Virus record (IMG/VR): IMGVR_UViG_3300045411_000075
Coordinates: 1-20,143 of that record
Origin: a virus
Length of the DNA: 20,143 nucleotides
Strand: one strand, 5' to 3'
Under the pieces are notes generated by a model. It made no database searches and was not told the DNA's origin. It saw only the letters and a list, made by a program, of their open reading frames with translations. The translations under genes were made by a program, and so were the position numbers. Below are positions 6,258-13,308 of this stretch, in pieces; the stretch's first letter is position 1; each line of letters opens with the position of its first letter.

Positions 6258-6941
6258 ATGTGTGGAGTAGTAGGTGTAACCCTAACCAACCCAACTGCCG
6301 ATGATTTGCAGTTAATTAGAAACGTATTCATGGAAACTCAGATTCGTGGAAAACATGCTTCTGGCATCGCTTGGTATAATGGTGTCTCTCTTGAGATGAT
6401 CAAGGATGGAGTACCAATTTCAGTTCTATTGAAAAGCATCGATTTCGGTAACATGATGTACGTTTCTCAGGATGACCGAACATTAAAAATTTCTTGCATT
6501 GGTCACATTCGCTATAGCACTTCCGATATTCACTATCATCAACCACTCGGTCATTCAGACTTTGGATATATCGTCCACAATGGGGTCATTACACAAGAAG
6601 ACCCCTCCTCATGGAACGAAACGTACGGATATGAATGTGAAACAAAGAATGACTCGGAATTGATCTATCATACAATCAAAAGTGGAAAACATCCTCTTGA
6701 AGAATTCCCAACAGCAAGTATCAGTGCACTTAGCATCGACACTTATGGAAATATTGTTTCGTATCGGAATTCCCTTAGACCTCAGTGGAAATACGAAAAA
6801 GAAAATGGCATAATTTACGCAAGTACTAAAAATATCCTTCTTAGAGCAGGAGCTGAGCTAGCCAAAATTTCGATGGTTCAATCACCGTTCGAAGAAAAAC
6901 AAATTCGACATATGGAGTTAGATTATGCAGAAACGCATTGA
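6258..6941 (+). CDS. Stand-alone class II glutamine amidotransferase domain
   Basis: A 227-residue Ntn-hydrolase glutaminase. Met1 is followed by Cys2 in Cys-Gly-Val-Val-Gly-Val, the nucleophile exposed after Met removal. Gly-His-Ile-Arg-Tyr-Ser-Thr (82-88), His-Asn-Gly (107-109) and Asn-Asp-Ser-Glu (131-134) are the glutamine-binding motifs seen in GlmS, PurF and AsnB. Those enzymes carry a second synthetase domain; this protein stops after the glutaminase, so the ammonia acceptor must be another protein. It lies between the 5-hmdU helical-family gene and the amino acid:DNA transferase-like gene, overlapping the latter by 17 bases. That suggests an amide or amine step in base modification. 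A fused amidotransferase-QueC occurs in some Campylobacter phages for 7-deazaguanine synthesis, but no QueC-like sequence is present here. Confidence 0.85.
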   Translation: MCGVVGVTLTNPTADDLQLIRNVFMETQIRGKHASGIAWYNGVSLEMIKDGVPISVLLKSIDFGNMMYVSQDDRTLKISCIGHIRYSTSDIHYHQPLGHSDFGYIVHNGVITQEDPSSWNETYGYECETKNDSELIYHTIKSGKHPLEEFPTASISALSIDTYGNIVSYRNSLRPQWKYEKENGIIYASTKNILLRAGAELAKISMVQSPFEEKQIRHMELDYAETH

Positions 6942-7932
6942 TGATTTCAAGACATATTATACTCTGTCACAATCGGTAAGGGACGTTGATCCTAGTATCT
7001 GGATGTCGAATTATATCGTTGATCGGATGGAATTGAATCAAGAACAGATTCTTTGGTTTTGCTTTCTTTCTTCTATTACGTATCAGCTCCCAACAGCGTA
7101 TATGATTATCAACGAGTATCCTGACCTCGAAAATGTAGGTGAAGACCGTTTACGTCACTGGTGGAATGAAGTTCAAGGATCTTGTCCATTTCAGAATGAC
7201 AAATTGAAGCAACGTAAATATCTTCCAGCAAGCGTCATCTCATACAAGCACCTTGTGAACGGTTCACAAGTCGAATATTTCAAGAGTGTTCTAACAGATA
7301 ATCCAAATGAGAATTTCAATATCCTTCTTAAGATTGGATATGATAGTATAGAACATTTCGGTCGGTTCAGTATCTGGAACTGGGCTCAGATGTTGAAGCA
7401 AGTTGCTCATCTACCCATTGAACCAGACACATTATTGCTCGGTGATAGCAACTCAGAATCTCATACTCATGGAATTTGTTATGCTCTTGGGAAAGACGAT
7501 TGGGCTAAGAAAATTCGTTATACGGATGAAGCGACGGGAAAGCGTAAAAAAGAGGTTCATAAATTCACAACTGAAGATTGTAAGTATCTTGAAGATGAAT
7601 GTAAGGAACTGATATTATCGTTGAAGGCTCAGGGGGATGTACCTGTAGACAATTTTTATATTGAGACCATTGCGTGTGCATATAAGAAATTGTTCAGGGA
7701 AAACGATAGTCGTTACATCGGATACTATCTTGACCGCCAGGCAGAAGACATTATAAAAACTTCTGCTAACTGGCAGGGAGTTGATTGGGACTTGCTGTGG
7801 CAGGCACGTAAAGAAATGATTAGACAGGATTTGCTGAACACTGCTGTTGACACTTCTAAATATAAATGGACTTATGAGAAAAAGTTCAGTGAAGTTGGTT
7901 CTAGCAAGAGTTTAAGCGATTTCATGTATTAA
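6925..7932 (+). CDS. Amino acid:DNA transferase-like protein (thymine hypermodification)
   Basis: A 335-residue helical protein. Hallmarks are Arg-Met-Glu-Leu-Asn-Gln-Glu-Gln near 34-41, Gln-Leu-Pro-Thr-Ala-Tyr (54-59), Leu-Pro-Ala-Ser near 100, His-Phe-Gly-Arg-Phe-Ser (144-149) and Gly-Asp-Ser-Asn-Ser-Glu-Ser-His-Thr-His-Gly (173-183). These match the phage family named amino acid:DNA transferase, related to aGPT-pyrophosphorylases. In studied thymidine hypermodification systems, such an enzyme displaces pyrophosphate from 5-(pyrophosphoryloxymethyl)-dU in DNA and joins an amino acid (glycine in Pseudomonas phage M6 and Salmonella phage ViI pathways). The acceptor amino acid here is unknown. 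GGAG at 6914-6917 supports the start, within the end of the amidotransferase gene. The GNAT-like gene follows closely. Confidence 0.8.
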   Translation: MQKRIDDFKTYYTLSQSVRDVDPSIWMSNYIVDRMELNQEQILWFCFLSSITYQLPTAYMIINEYPDLENVGEDRLRHWWNEVQGSCPFQNDKLKQRKYLPASVISYKHLVNGSQVEYFKSVLTDNPNENFNILLKIGYDSIEHFGRFSIWNWAQMLKQVAHLPIEPDTLLLGDSNSESHTHGICYALGKDDWAKKIRYTDEATGKRKKEVHKFTTEDCKYLEDECKELILSLKAQGDVPVDNFYIETIACAYKKLFRENDSRYIGYYLDRQAEDIIKTSANWQGVDWDLLWQARKEMIRQDLLNTAVDTSKYKWTYEKKFSEVGSSKSLSDFMY

Positions 7933-7956
7933 AAAAATATGCGGAGTATTCAGAAT

Positions 7957-8565
7957 ATGACAAACTTATTTGACAACATCTATCTTCTCACTCGAGAAGA
8001 TGTAGAAAGAACAATCCCATACTCTTCTCACAGAAAGGCTATGGTAAATGCAATGAACAGTCTCTGGGTTCGGTTCCAAAATTATGAGAAATTCCCCCCA
8101 ATTGCAGTCGTTGACGAAAATGGTCAAGTTATGGCGATTGCCATGATTACACACCTCAAAAATAATGACATCAACTTGTATGATATCGTATCATTCAAAC
8201 CAGGAGCTGGGACAACTCTTTGGAAAGCTATTCTAAAGATTTACTCGGAGAAAGGTGCTAAGAATATCAAGTTCAGAGCATTGAAGAGTGCATTGCGTTT
8301 CTACAGCAATAAGGGTATCTATTACTGGGGATTCGATGGAAAATCGTATACAGTATTTCAACCGTTGTTTGGGACAATCGAAGAAATGAAAAATTGGCAG
8401 AATGACTTCTTGAAGAATCCTATCGTGCTGAACAGAACGTCTCTCGAATTCAAAGCACCACCAAAGAAATATACAAGAGAGATTATCGACCAAATGGAAA
8501 GTTTAGGTGAAAATTTCTACATGCGGTACAAAATCAAAACGCTCAAGGAACACTCATATGAGTAA
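7957..8565 (+). CDS. GNAT-like N-acyltransferase
   Basis: A 202-residue protein with a likely GNAT core: a beta strand pair around Val-Met-Ala-Ile-Ala-Met-Ile, an Asp-Ile-Val-Ser strand, then Lys-Pro-Gly-Ala-Gly-Thr-Thr-Leu-Trp (about 86-94) in the place of the acetyl-CoA pyrophosphate loop Q/RxxGxG/A. Phe-Tyr-Ser-Asn-Lys-Gly-Ile-Tyr-Tyr-Trp-Gly resembles the terminal GNAT FYxKxGF motif. ATG 7957 is chosen over ATG 7939 because GCGGAG (7941-7946) is a good ribosome binding site only for the former. It follows the amino acid:DNA transferase-like gene by 24 bases. Acylation of an amino group on the hypermodified thymine is an inference. Free small molecules or proteins are alternative substrates. 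Confidence 0.65.
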   Translation: MTNLFDNIYLLTREDVERTIPYSSHRKAMVNAMNSLWVRFQNYEKFPPIAVVDENGQVMAIAMITHLKNNDINLYDIVSFKPGAGTTLWKAILKIYSEKGAKNIKFRALKSALRFYSNKGIYYWGFDGKSYTVFQPLFGTIEEMKNWQNDFLKNPIVLNRTSLEFKAPPKKYTREIIDQMESLGENFYMRYKIKTLKEHSYE

Positions 8566-9316
8566 ATTTATCTTTCTAGATACCGAGACTGCTCGGCTCC
8601 TGAATGAAATCAAACTAGAAGACGACATTATCATCCAGCTGTCTTACATTGTTATCGATGAAGATGCAGGTGGGTTTAAAAATCCAGCATTCATCGCTGA
8701 CGTTAAAACAGACCCCTCCTGTAATATTTCATTCACAACCATGACTGTCCACCACACTACACAAGAAATGTTGGAAGGACGTCCGAATGTAAAGAAAACA
8801 CCTGAATACAAGTATCTGAAAGAACTTGTTGAATCTGGAGAATATGTATTCGTTGCTCATAATGCTAGCTTCGATATTCAGGTTCTTAAAATGGTTGGGA
8901 TTGATATAACGAAATATTGTGATGTAATCGATACACTCAGAATTTCTGAAATTATCAATGACCAAACTGGATTGCAACTAGAAATGAACAAATTGCGATA
9001 TCTTATCTACTATTATGGTCTATATAAGAAAAAACAAAAATTGTGTGATCTTTACGGATTGTCTGACAAGAACACTTATCACGAAGCAATCAGTGATATC
9101 TTGGACTTGATCCTCGTATACTTGCATTTCAAGAACGAATTTAAGGCTACAAATGAACACATGTTGTATCTTAGTAACAATGCCGTGAAACTTAAATACG
9201 TTCCATTCGGAATCAACAGGGGTAAACTGTTCGAAGATTTGAGTTACAACTCATTGAAATGGTATTCAGAAACTGACAATCCAAACGTAGCATATACTGC
9301 TAGCCTTTACATTTAA
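8558..9316 (+). CDS. DEDDh 3'-5' exonuclease, exodeoxyribonuclease X-like
   Basis: A 252-residue RNase T/DnaQ-fold exonuclease. Catalytic residues are visible as Asp8 and Glu10 (Phe-Leu-Asp-Thr-Glu-Thr), Asp106 (His-Asn-Ala-Ser-Phe-Asp), and His175 with Asp180 (His-Glu-Ala-Ile-Ser-Asp), the DEDDh type. The C-terminal segment Val-Pro-Phe-Gly-Ile-Asn-Arg-Gly-Lys with a later Leu-Lys-Trp-Tyr is like the small C-terminal module of exodeoxyribonuclease X. The frame is open further upstream (8507), but ATG 8558 starts just before the first catalytic strand and has AAGGAA at 8545-8550. It overlaps the GNAT-like gene by eight bases. Proofreading, repair or host DNA turnover are possible roles. Confidence 0.85.
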   Translation: MSKFIFLDTETARLLNEIKLEDDIIIQLSYIVIDEDAGGFKNPAFIADVKTDPSCNISFTTMTVHHTTQEMLEGRPNVKKTPEYKYLKELVESGEYVFVAHNASFDIQVLKMVGIDITKYCDVIDTLRISEIINDQTGLQLEMNKLRYLIYYYGLYKKKQKLCDLYGLSDKNTYHEAISDILDLILVYLHFKNEFKATNEHMLYLSNNAVKLKYVPFGINRGKLFEDLSYNSLKWYSETDNPNVAYTASLYI

Positions 9317-9327
9317 TAGGAGAAATT

Positions 9328-9933
9328 ATGTTTAAAGATTTTAGAACAATGTTAGATGCTCAAGAGGCTCTAAATAGCAAATATAATCCAACGTGGAGGG
9401 AAAGTGTTGTTATCGAACAACAATTGAGTGCAGCATTCACTGAATTGGCAGAGTGGTTCGAAAGTGCTCCTAGAAGCGGAGGTGTAACAACTAATGGTAT
9501 TCGTGGATGGAAATTTTGGAAGAGAAATCTTGAAGATGATCACCAAAACAAACGTATCGAAGTAATCGATGTATGGCACTTTATGATGAGTGTATGGTTG
9601 TATCTCGGTACAAAAGATGATGTAGAACATTTTGTCAGTAAATATAATTACTGTGCAAACAATGAAATGTCACCATTGAAGAAAATTCATCTTTATCAAG
9701 CGAAGTTCACAATGCACAGCATGGAAGAAAATCTTGAGAAAAGTGTCTTCGCTGGGATGACATTGTTGAAATATTTGATGGATGAAACTGACATGACTTG
9801 GAGTGCTCTCGAGAACGGGTACTTCGTAAAAAATCAATTGAACCATGCTCGTGTTGATGGTGGGTACCAAGATGGACACTACACTAAACACGACGAAAAT
9901 GGAAATGAAGATAACGCTTCCCTAAATGTATGA
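9328..9933 (+). CDS. Dimeric all-alpha dUTPase
   Basis: A 201-residue member of the all-alpha NTP pyrophosphatase group (dimeric dUTPase, related to MazG). Metal ligands are Glu39-x-x-Glu42 and Glu78-x-x-Asp81. The C-terminal half carries the dUTPase signature Lys168-Asn, Asn172, Arg175, Gly-Gly-Tyr (178-180), Gly183, Tyr185 and Glu-Asp-Asn (194-196). It hydrolyses dUTP to dUMP and pyrophosphate, limiting uracil in DNA and feeding the TS-family enzyme. In a phage that makes 5-hydroxymethyl-dU, control of the dU pool is especially useful. Dimeric dUTPases occur in Campylobacter and many phages. TAGGAG upstream supports the start. Confidence 0.85.
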   Translation: MFKDFRTMLDAQEALNSKYNPTWRESVVIEQQLSAAFTELAEWFESAPRSGGVTTNGIRGWKFWKRNLEDDHQNKRIEVIDVWHFMMSVWLYLGTKDDVEHFVSKYNYCANNEMSPLKKIHLYQAKFTMHSMEENLEKSVFAGMTLLKYLMDETDMTWSALENGYFVKNQLNHARVDGGYQDGHYTKHDENGNEDNASLNV

Positions 9934-9961
9934 TATTAAATAATCTTCAAAAGGATTGTAA

Positions 9962-10165
9962 ATGATCAAACTTGTAAATGAAATATTCACTGATATGTTC
10001 TGCTCGGCTCCAATGCGTCCAGAAGGATGTTCAAAGGGAATGAATCTATGCTGTCTTCTTTGCGATGACAGACATATGTGTATTGCATCTAATCGCAATC
10101 GCAGTGTAGTTCCGTGTTCTCCAGAACATTTTGACGATGAAGAGAAATGTGAATTTCTCTCTTAA
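9962..10165 (+). CDS. Small cysteine-rich protein, unknown
   Basis: A 67-residue protein with eight cysteines (14, 23, 30, 31, 34, 40, 52, 63), about one residue in eight. The central Cys-Cys-Leu-Leu-Cys and spaced partners suggest zinc binding rather than disulfides, since there is no signal peptide. The second half is acidic. AAAAGGAT precedes the ATG. I do not recognise the family. The 3' end contains an AT-rich 8-bp inverted repeat (10141-10160) that could act in mRNA folding. Confidence 0.65.
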   Translation: MIKLVNEIFTDMFCSAPMRPEGCSKGMNLCCLLCDDRHMCIASNRNRSVVPCSPEHFDDEEKCEFLS

Positions 10166-10184
10166 AAAGGAAAATTAACCTTAC

Positions 10185-10207
10185 TATAAGAATACATGTA
10201 GTATAAT
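10185..10207 (+). promoter_or_regulatory. Promoter with TATAAG box and TATAAT -10
   Basis: TATAAT at 10202-10207 is preceded by TATAAGAAT starting at 10185, 17 nt upstream, matching the TTTTAAGAA box of the promoter at 11608 at the same offset. It drives the gene at 10241 and, by coupling, the RNase H gene. Confidence 0.55.
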
Positions 10208-10240
10208 ACTACTATATCTAAAGTAGTAAAAGGAATTGAA

Positions 10241-10489
10241 ATGTCAGTAGTAAAAGGTAATGGTCTTAAAGCAGTTGGAGAATTGTTCCCAAGAAATAAA
10301 ATCGCAACCCCTGCCGTTGGATCAAAAGATTCTGAATTCGCAAAAATCGAAGGTTCTATTTTGACCTACAAAGATAAGTGTTATGAAATTTCTGCAGTAT
10401 CCCCGTTAGGTGTTCTTGTGTTGGAAACTGATGAACTAACTCAATTTTCTAAAATGGGTGACGAATTTCCATTGGTAATGGTGCGCTAA
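10241..10489 (+). CDS. Small unknown protein coupled to RNase H gene
   Basis: An 82-residue protein that I do not recognise. It has alternating hydrophobic residues in the second half (Glu-Ile-Ser-Ala-Val, Gly-Val-Leu-Val-Leu-Glu), suggesting a small beta-rich domain, and a basic, Gly-containing N terminus. AAAAGGA lies just before the ATG. Its stop overlaps the RNase H start (TAATG), so the two are translationally coupled. A role in replication is possible by association only. Confidence 0.65.
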   Translation: MSVVKGNGLKAVGELFPRNKIATPAVGSKDSEFAKIEGSILTYKDKCYEISAVSPLGVLVLETDELTQFSKMGDEFPLVMVR

Positions 10490-11583
10490 TGTCAGGGAAT
10501 ATCGACGAAATACTGGACTGCAATGACACTTATGTCTTAGTCGATTATTCTCACCTCTCATTCCGTAATTTATTCATCGCTAAAGTTGAAATCGAAAAAT
10601 CAAAACAAAGTATGTGGAGTATTCCATCTAACATTGAAGAATATCCAAAAATTATCCCAGATAATGAATTGAAAAGTTCGATGGTGATCGACATGTATTA
10701 CCATTTAATGTTCAAAAGCTTGATCAGCATCAAGAAGCTCGCTAGCGTAAAATCCAATAAAGTTGTTTTGTGCATCGATGGAAATTCTTGGAGAAAGAAA
10801 TTTTACCCAGCGTACAAGGCTCATCGAAAAGCCAAACGTGACAAAGAAAAGGATATATTCGATTGGACTGAATTTTTCAAGGTTACAGACGAATTGCTTC
10901 GCATCTTGGAAGTTACAACAAAGATTAGAATTCTAAGATCTAATGGTGCTGAAGGAGATGACTCCATTTTCGTTCTTTCAGAACATCTTTCTAAAAAGAA
11001 CATAAACAGCATCATTGTTTCTTCGGATAAAGATATCAAGCAAGTCTTGCGTCAACGGCACGTTCAAATGTATGACCCAATCAAGAAAGAATACATAGTT
11101 GACTATGATACGAAATCGTTGTTGCATCACGTAATCCTAGGAGACAGTGGCGACAATATTCCTTCAATCAAAGAAGGCACCGAATATGATGCTGCATTCT
11201 TGAAACATTTGAAAACTTCTGGTATTCATCTTTCTAATGTAGAAGACGTAGAGAAACTTGAAGTGTTTGGTGAAGTTTTAGGAAATTATACAGGTAAACT
11301 CGTATACAAAAAAGCAAGATTTGGTACGGTCGGTGCTCAGAAGATTGTTGACGCTAGCAACATTCGAGAGGTTCTTCGTGAAAACAAATTATATCTCAAG
11401 AACTTCAGACGTAACCGTAAGTTGATTGACATGCGTAAAATTCCATATGATATCAAACAGGATATCATCCGTGTATTCGATGAACATGAAGAACGAAAGA
11501 ATGATTTATTTACGCTTCAAGACTGGTTGGTATCACATAAATGCAAAGATGTTCTTAAAAATGTAAGTAGCATTTTATTGTAA
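10489..11583 (+). CDS. rnh: RNase H / 5'-3' exonuclease, T4 Rnh-like
   Basis: A 364-residue FEN/PIN-fold nuclease like T4 RNase H, which removes RNA primers and adjacent DNA from lagging-strand fragments. Acidic metal-binding residues are Asp19 (Val-Asp-Tyr-Ser), Asp97 (Cys-Ile-Asp-Gly-Asn), Glu155, Asp157 and Asp158 (Gly-Ala-Glu-Gly-Asp-Asp), Asp180 and Asp182 (Ser-Ser-Asp-Lys-Asp), and Asp219 and Asp222 (Gly-Asp-Ser-Gly-Asp). Trp101-Arg-Lys-Lys with Tyr-Pro-Ala-Tyr-Lys-Ala-His-Arg matches the helical arch region. It is somewhat longer than T4 Rnh (305), with an insertion of about 30-40 residues between Asp19 and the next motif. The start overlaps the preceding stop by one base. Confidence 0.9.
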   Translation: MSGNIDEILDCNDTYVLVDYSHLSFRNLFIAKVEIEKSKQSMWSIPSNIEEYPKIIPDNELKSSMVIDMYYHLMFKSLISIKKLASVKSNKVVLCIDGNSWRKKFYPAYKAHRKAKRDKEKDIFDWTEFFKVTDELLRILEVTTKIRILRSNGAEGDDSIFVLSEHLSKKNINSIIVSSDKDIKQVLRQRHVQMYDPIKKEYIVDYDTKSLLHHVILGDSGDNIPSIKEGTEYDAAFLKHLKTSGIHLSNVEDVEKLEVFGEVLGNYTGKLVYKKARFGTVGAQKIVDASNIREVLRENKLYLKNFRRNRKLIDMRKIPYDIKQDIIRVFDEHEERKNDLFTLQDWLVSHKCKDVLKNVSSILL

Positions 11584-11607
11584 CATTAACTCATTGCTCT
11601 TATAGAA

Positions 11608-11631
11608 TTTTAAGAAACTCTATAGTATACT
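11608..11631 (+). promoter_or_regulatory. Promoter with TTTTAAG box and TATACT -10
   Basis: TTTTAAGAAACT starts at 11608, 18 nt before TATACT (11626-11631). It lies in the 82-base gap before the gene at 11666. It shares the layout of the promoter at 3130. Confidence 0.65.
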
Positions 11632-11665
11632 ATCTCAAATATATAAAAAATTCGAGGTATGAGAA

Positions 11666-12010
11666 ATGTATCCGTATCCAAACATGTTCACATCGCAAAC
11701 GTACAAAAGTAAAGAACGTCCACAAGTCGGTGATCCTTGTACAATGTTTAGTTACTCTGATCGTAAACCAGGAACTATCAAAGAAATTTCTGGAAAAACA
11801 ATTATCGTCGCAGCAGACGATTGGGTTCGTATCGACAAACTTGGTATGTCCGATTGCCAAGAATATGAATATACAACAAATTTGAACAATGCTACATATG
11901 AGTATACATTGCGCAAAAATGGTAGTTGGGTTCGAAAAGGATGCAACATGTGGGATTCAAGGGGGTTAATCATCGGATTCAGAGAACGTTATCACGATTT
12001 TACATTTTAA
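11666..12010 (+). CDS. Conserved small phage protein, unknown function
   Basis: A 114-residue protein. The segments Val-Gly-Asp-Pro-Cys-Thr near 21-26, Tyr-Ser-Asp-Arg-Lys-Pro-Gly-Thr-Ile (30-38), Gly-Lys-Thr-Ile (43-46), Met-Ser-Asp-Cys-Gln-Glu-Tyr-Glu-Tyr and the C-terminal Arg-Lys-Asn-Gly-Ser-Trp-Val with Tyr-His-Asp-Phe match a small protein seen in many unrelated phages and prophages; its function is not known to me. It looks like a compact beta-rich domain. GAGG at 11654-11657 supports the start. Its final codons and stop fall inside a 17-bp repeat that recurs after the neighbouring methyltransferase gene. Confidence 0.75.
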   Translation: MYPYPNMFTSQTYKSKERPQVGDPCTMFSYSDRKPGTIKEISGKTIIVAADDWVRIDKLGMSDCQEYEYTTNLNNATYEYTLRKNGSWVRKGCNMWDSRGLIIGFRERYHDFTF

Positions 12011-12015
12011 GAAAG
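11999..12015 (+). repeat. 17-bp direct repeat, left of methyltransferase 1
   Basis: TTTACATTTTAAGAAAG, identical to 13278-13294. This copy covers the last codons and TAA stop of the gene at 11666 and the start of the methyltransferase ribosome binding site. Confidence 0.9.
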
Positions 12016-12022
12016 GCAGAGT

Positions 12023-13276
12023 ATGAATATCGATACTGAACACTACGCCCTAACATGGGTTGGAAAAACCGAAGCCAAAAAGATAGCCCAAACGCCATCT
12101 GCGGGAACCCTTCAACCTTGTAAAGATGAGTCAAAAGATTGGGATACGACCAAAAACCTTTATATCGAGGGGGATAACTTAGAGGTGTTAAAACTTCTTC
12201 AAAAGTCGTATCATAAAAAAATAAAGACGATATACATTGACCCACCATATAACAAGGGAAAAAAATTCGTATACAACGACAATTTCCGCAATCATTCTAA
12301 TTGGCTCAACATGATGTATCCACGCCTCAAGCTTGCTCGTAATCTTCTTAAAGATGATGGTGTGATTTTTATCAGTATCGATGATAATGAAGTGGCGAAT
12401 TTGCGGTTATTGTGTGATGAGATATTCGGAGAAAAGAATTTTATTAGGAATGTTATTTGGGAGAAAAAATATTCACCTGCAAATGATTCAAAAGTTATAA
12501 GTGATACACACGACCATATTTTAGTATATGCTAAAAATATATCCGAATGGACAATGAAACTCTTACCAAGAACAGAAGAGATGAATAAAAGATATTCTAA
12601 TCCTGATAATGATTCAAGGGGGGCATGGAAGCCTGGATGTTTATCAGCAAAAACTTATAGTTCTAAATATGATTATCCTGTAGTTACTCCATCTGGAAAA
12701 ACAGTTTATCCTCCAACTGGTAGTTGTTGGCAAGTTTCGCAAGAAAAACTTGAAATGTTAATAAGCGATAATAAAATATATTTTGGAAAGAAAGGCGATG
12801 CTAAACCTCAAATAAAACAGTTTTTAACTGATGTTCAGGATGGAGTAGTTTCTAAAAGTATATGGAAATATGATGAAGTTGGACATAATCAAACATCCAG
12901 AAAAGAGTTGACAGACTTATTTGATGGAGAGTTTTTATTTGACAATCCTAAACCTACGACATTGATAGAAAGAATATTTGATATTACAACATTTGCTGAA
13001 AATGATATTGTTTTAGATTTTTTTTCAGGCTCAGGTTCAACAGCCCATGCGGTATTAAAATATAATTTAAAGCACAATTTAAATCTGCATTTTATTCTTA
13101 TTCAGATTCCTGATAGAGTAACTGTAAATAGTGTTGCAGAGCAAAAAGGATATAAAAACATATGCGAAATAGGAAAAGAGCGCATCCGACGGGCAGGGGA
13201 TAAAATTATCGCCGATAGCCCTAATAAAGATTTATCGGGACTCGATACTGGGTTTAAAGTCTTCAAAATATCATAA
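12023..13276 (+). CDS. Orphan type III Mod-like N6-adenine/N4-cytosine DNA methyltransferase
   Basis: A 417-residue beta-group amino-methyltransferase. Motif IV is Asp-Pro-Pro-Tyr at 73-76, and the SAM-binding motif I, Asp-Phe-Phe-Ser-Gly-Ser-Gly-Ser-Thr, comes later at about 332-340, the order of type III Mod proteins. Ile-Glu-Gly-Asp-Asn-Leu-Glu-Val-Leu and His-Ser-Asn-Trp-Leu-Asn-Met-Met-Tyr-Pro-Arg are also Mod-like. The central region would hold target recognition. Typical Mod proteins have roughly 50 more N-terminal residues; here the Leu-Thr-Trp-Val-Gly-Lys segment begins at residue 10, so the gene seems trimmed. No restriction gene is nearby. Base use is unlike the neighbours, with more GGGG/CCC and T runs. 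It lies between 17-bp direct repeats, which suggests recent gain. It may protect phage DNA from host restriction. Confidence 0.9.
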   Translation: MNIDTEHYALTWVGKTEAKKIAQTPSAGTLQPCKDESKDWDTTKNLYIEGDNLEVLKLLQKSYHKKIKTIYIDPPYNKGKKFVYNDNFRNHSNWLNMMYPRLKLARNLLKDDGVIFISIDDNEVANLRLLCDEIFGEKNFIRNVIWEKKYSPANDSKVISDTHDHILVYAKNISEWTMKLLPRTEEMNKRYSNPDNDSRGAWKPGCLSAKTYSSKYDYPVVTPSGKTVYPPTGSCWQVSQEKLEMLISDNKIYFGKKGDAKPQIKQFLTDVQDGVVSKSIWKYDEVGHNQTSRKELTDLFDGEFLFDNPKPTTLIERIFDITTFAENDIVLDFFSGSGSTAHAVLKYNLKHNLNLHFILIQIPDRVTVNSVAEQKGYKNICEIGKERIRRAGDKIIADSPNKDLSGLDTGFKVFKIS

Positions 13277-13277
13277 A

Positions 13278-13294
13278 TTTACATTTTAAGAAAG
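13278..13294 (+). repeat. 17-bp direct repeat, right of methyltransferase 1
   Basis: Second copy of TTTACATTTTAAGAAAG, 1279 bp after the first, directly followed by the ribosome binding site of the GapR-like gene. Collapsing the two copies would restore a direct junction between the genes at 11666 and 13309. Confidence 0.9.
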
Positions 13295-13308
13295 TTAAGG
13301 AAAAGAAC

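Noticed and set aside
6258-6941. 7-deazaguanine DNA modification, as in Campylobacter phages with amidotransferase-QueC fusions
   Set aside because: Only a glutaminase domain is present. No QueC, QueD, QueE, FolE or DpdA-like protein is seen in the window, and the neighbours are thymidine-type genes.
10141-10160. Inverted repeat AGAGAAAT/ATTTCTCT as a terminator
   Set aside because: The stem is AT-rich, lies within the coding end of the gene at 9962, and lacks a T tract.
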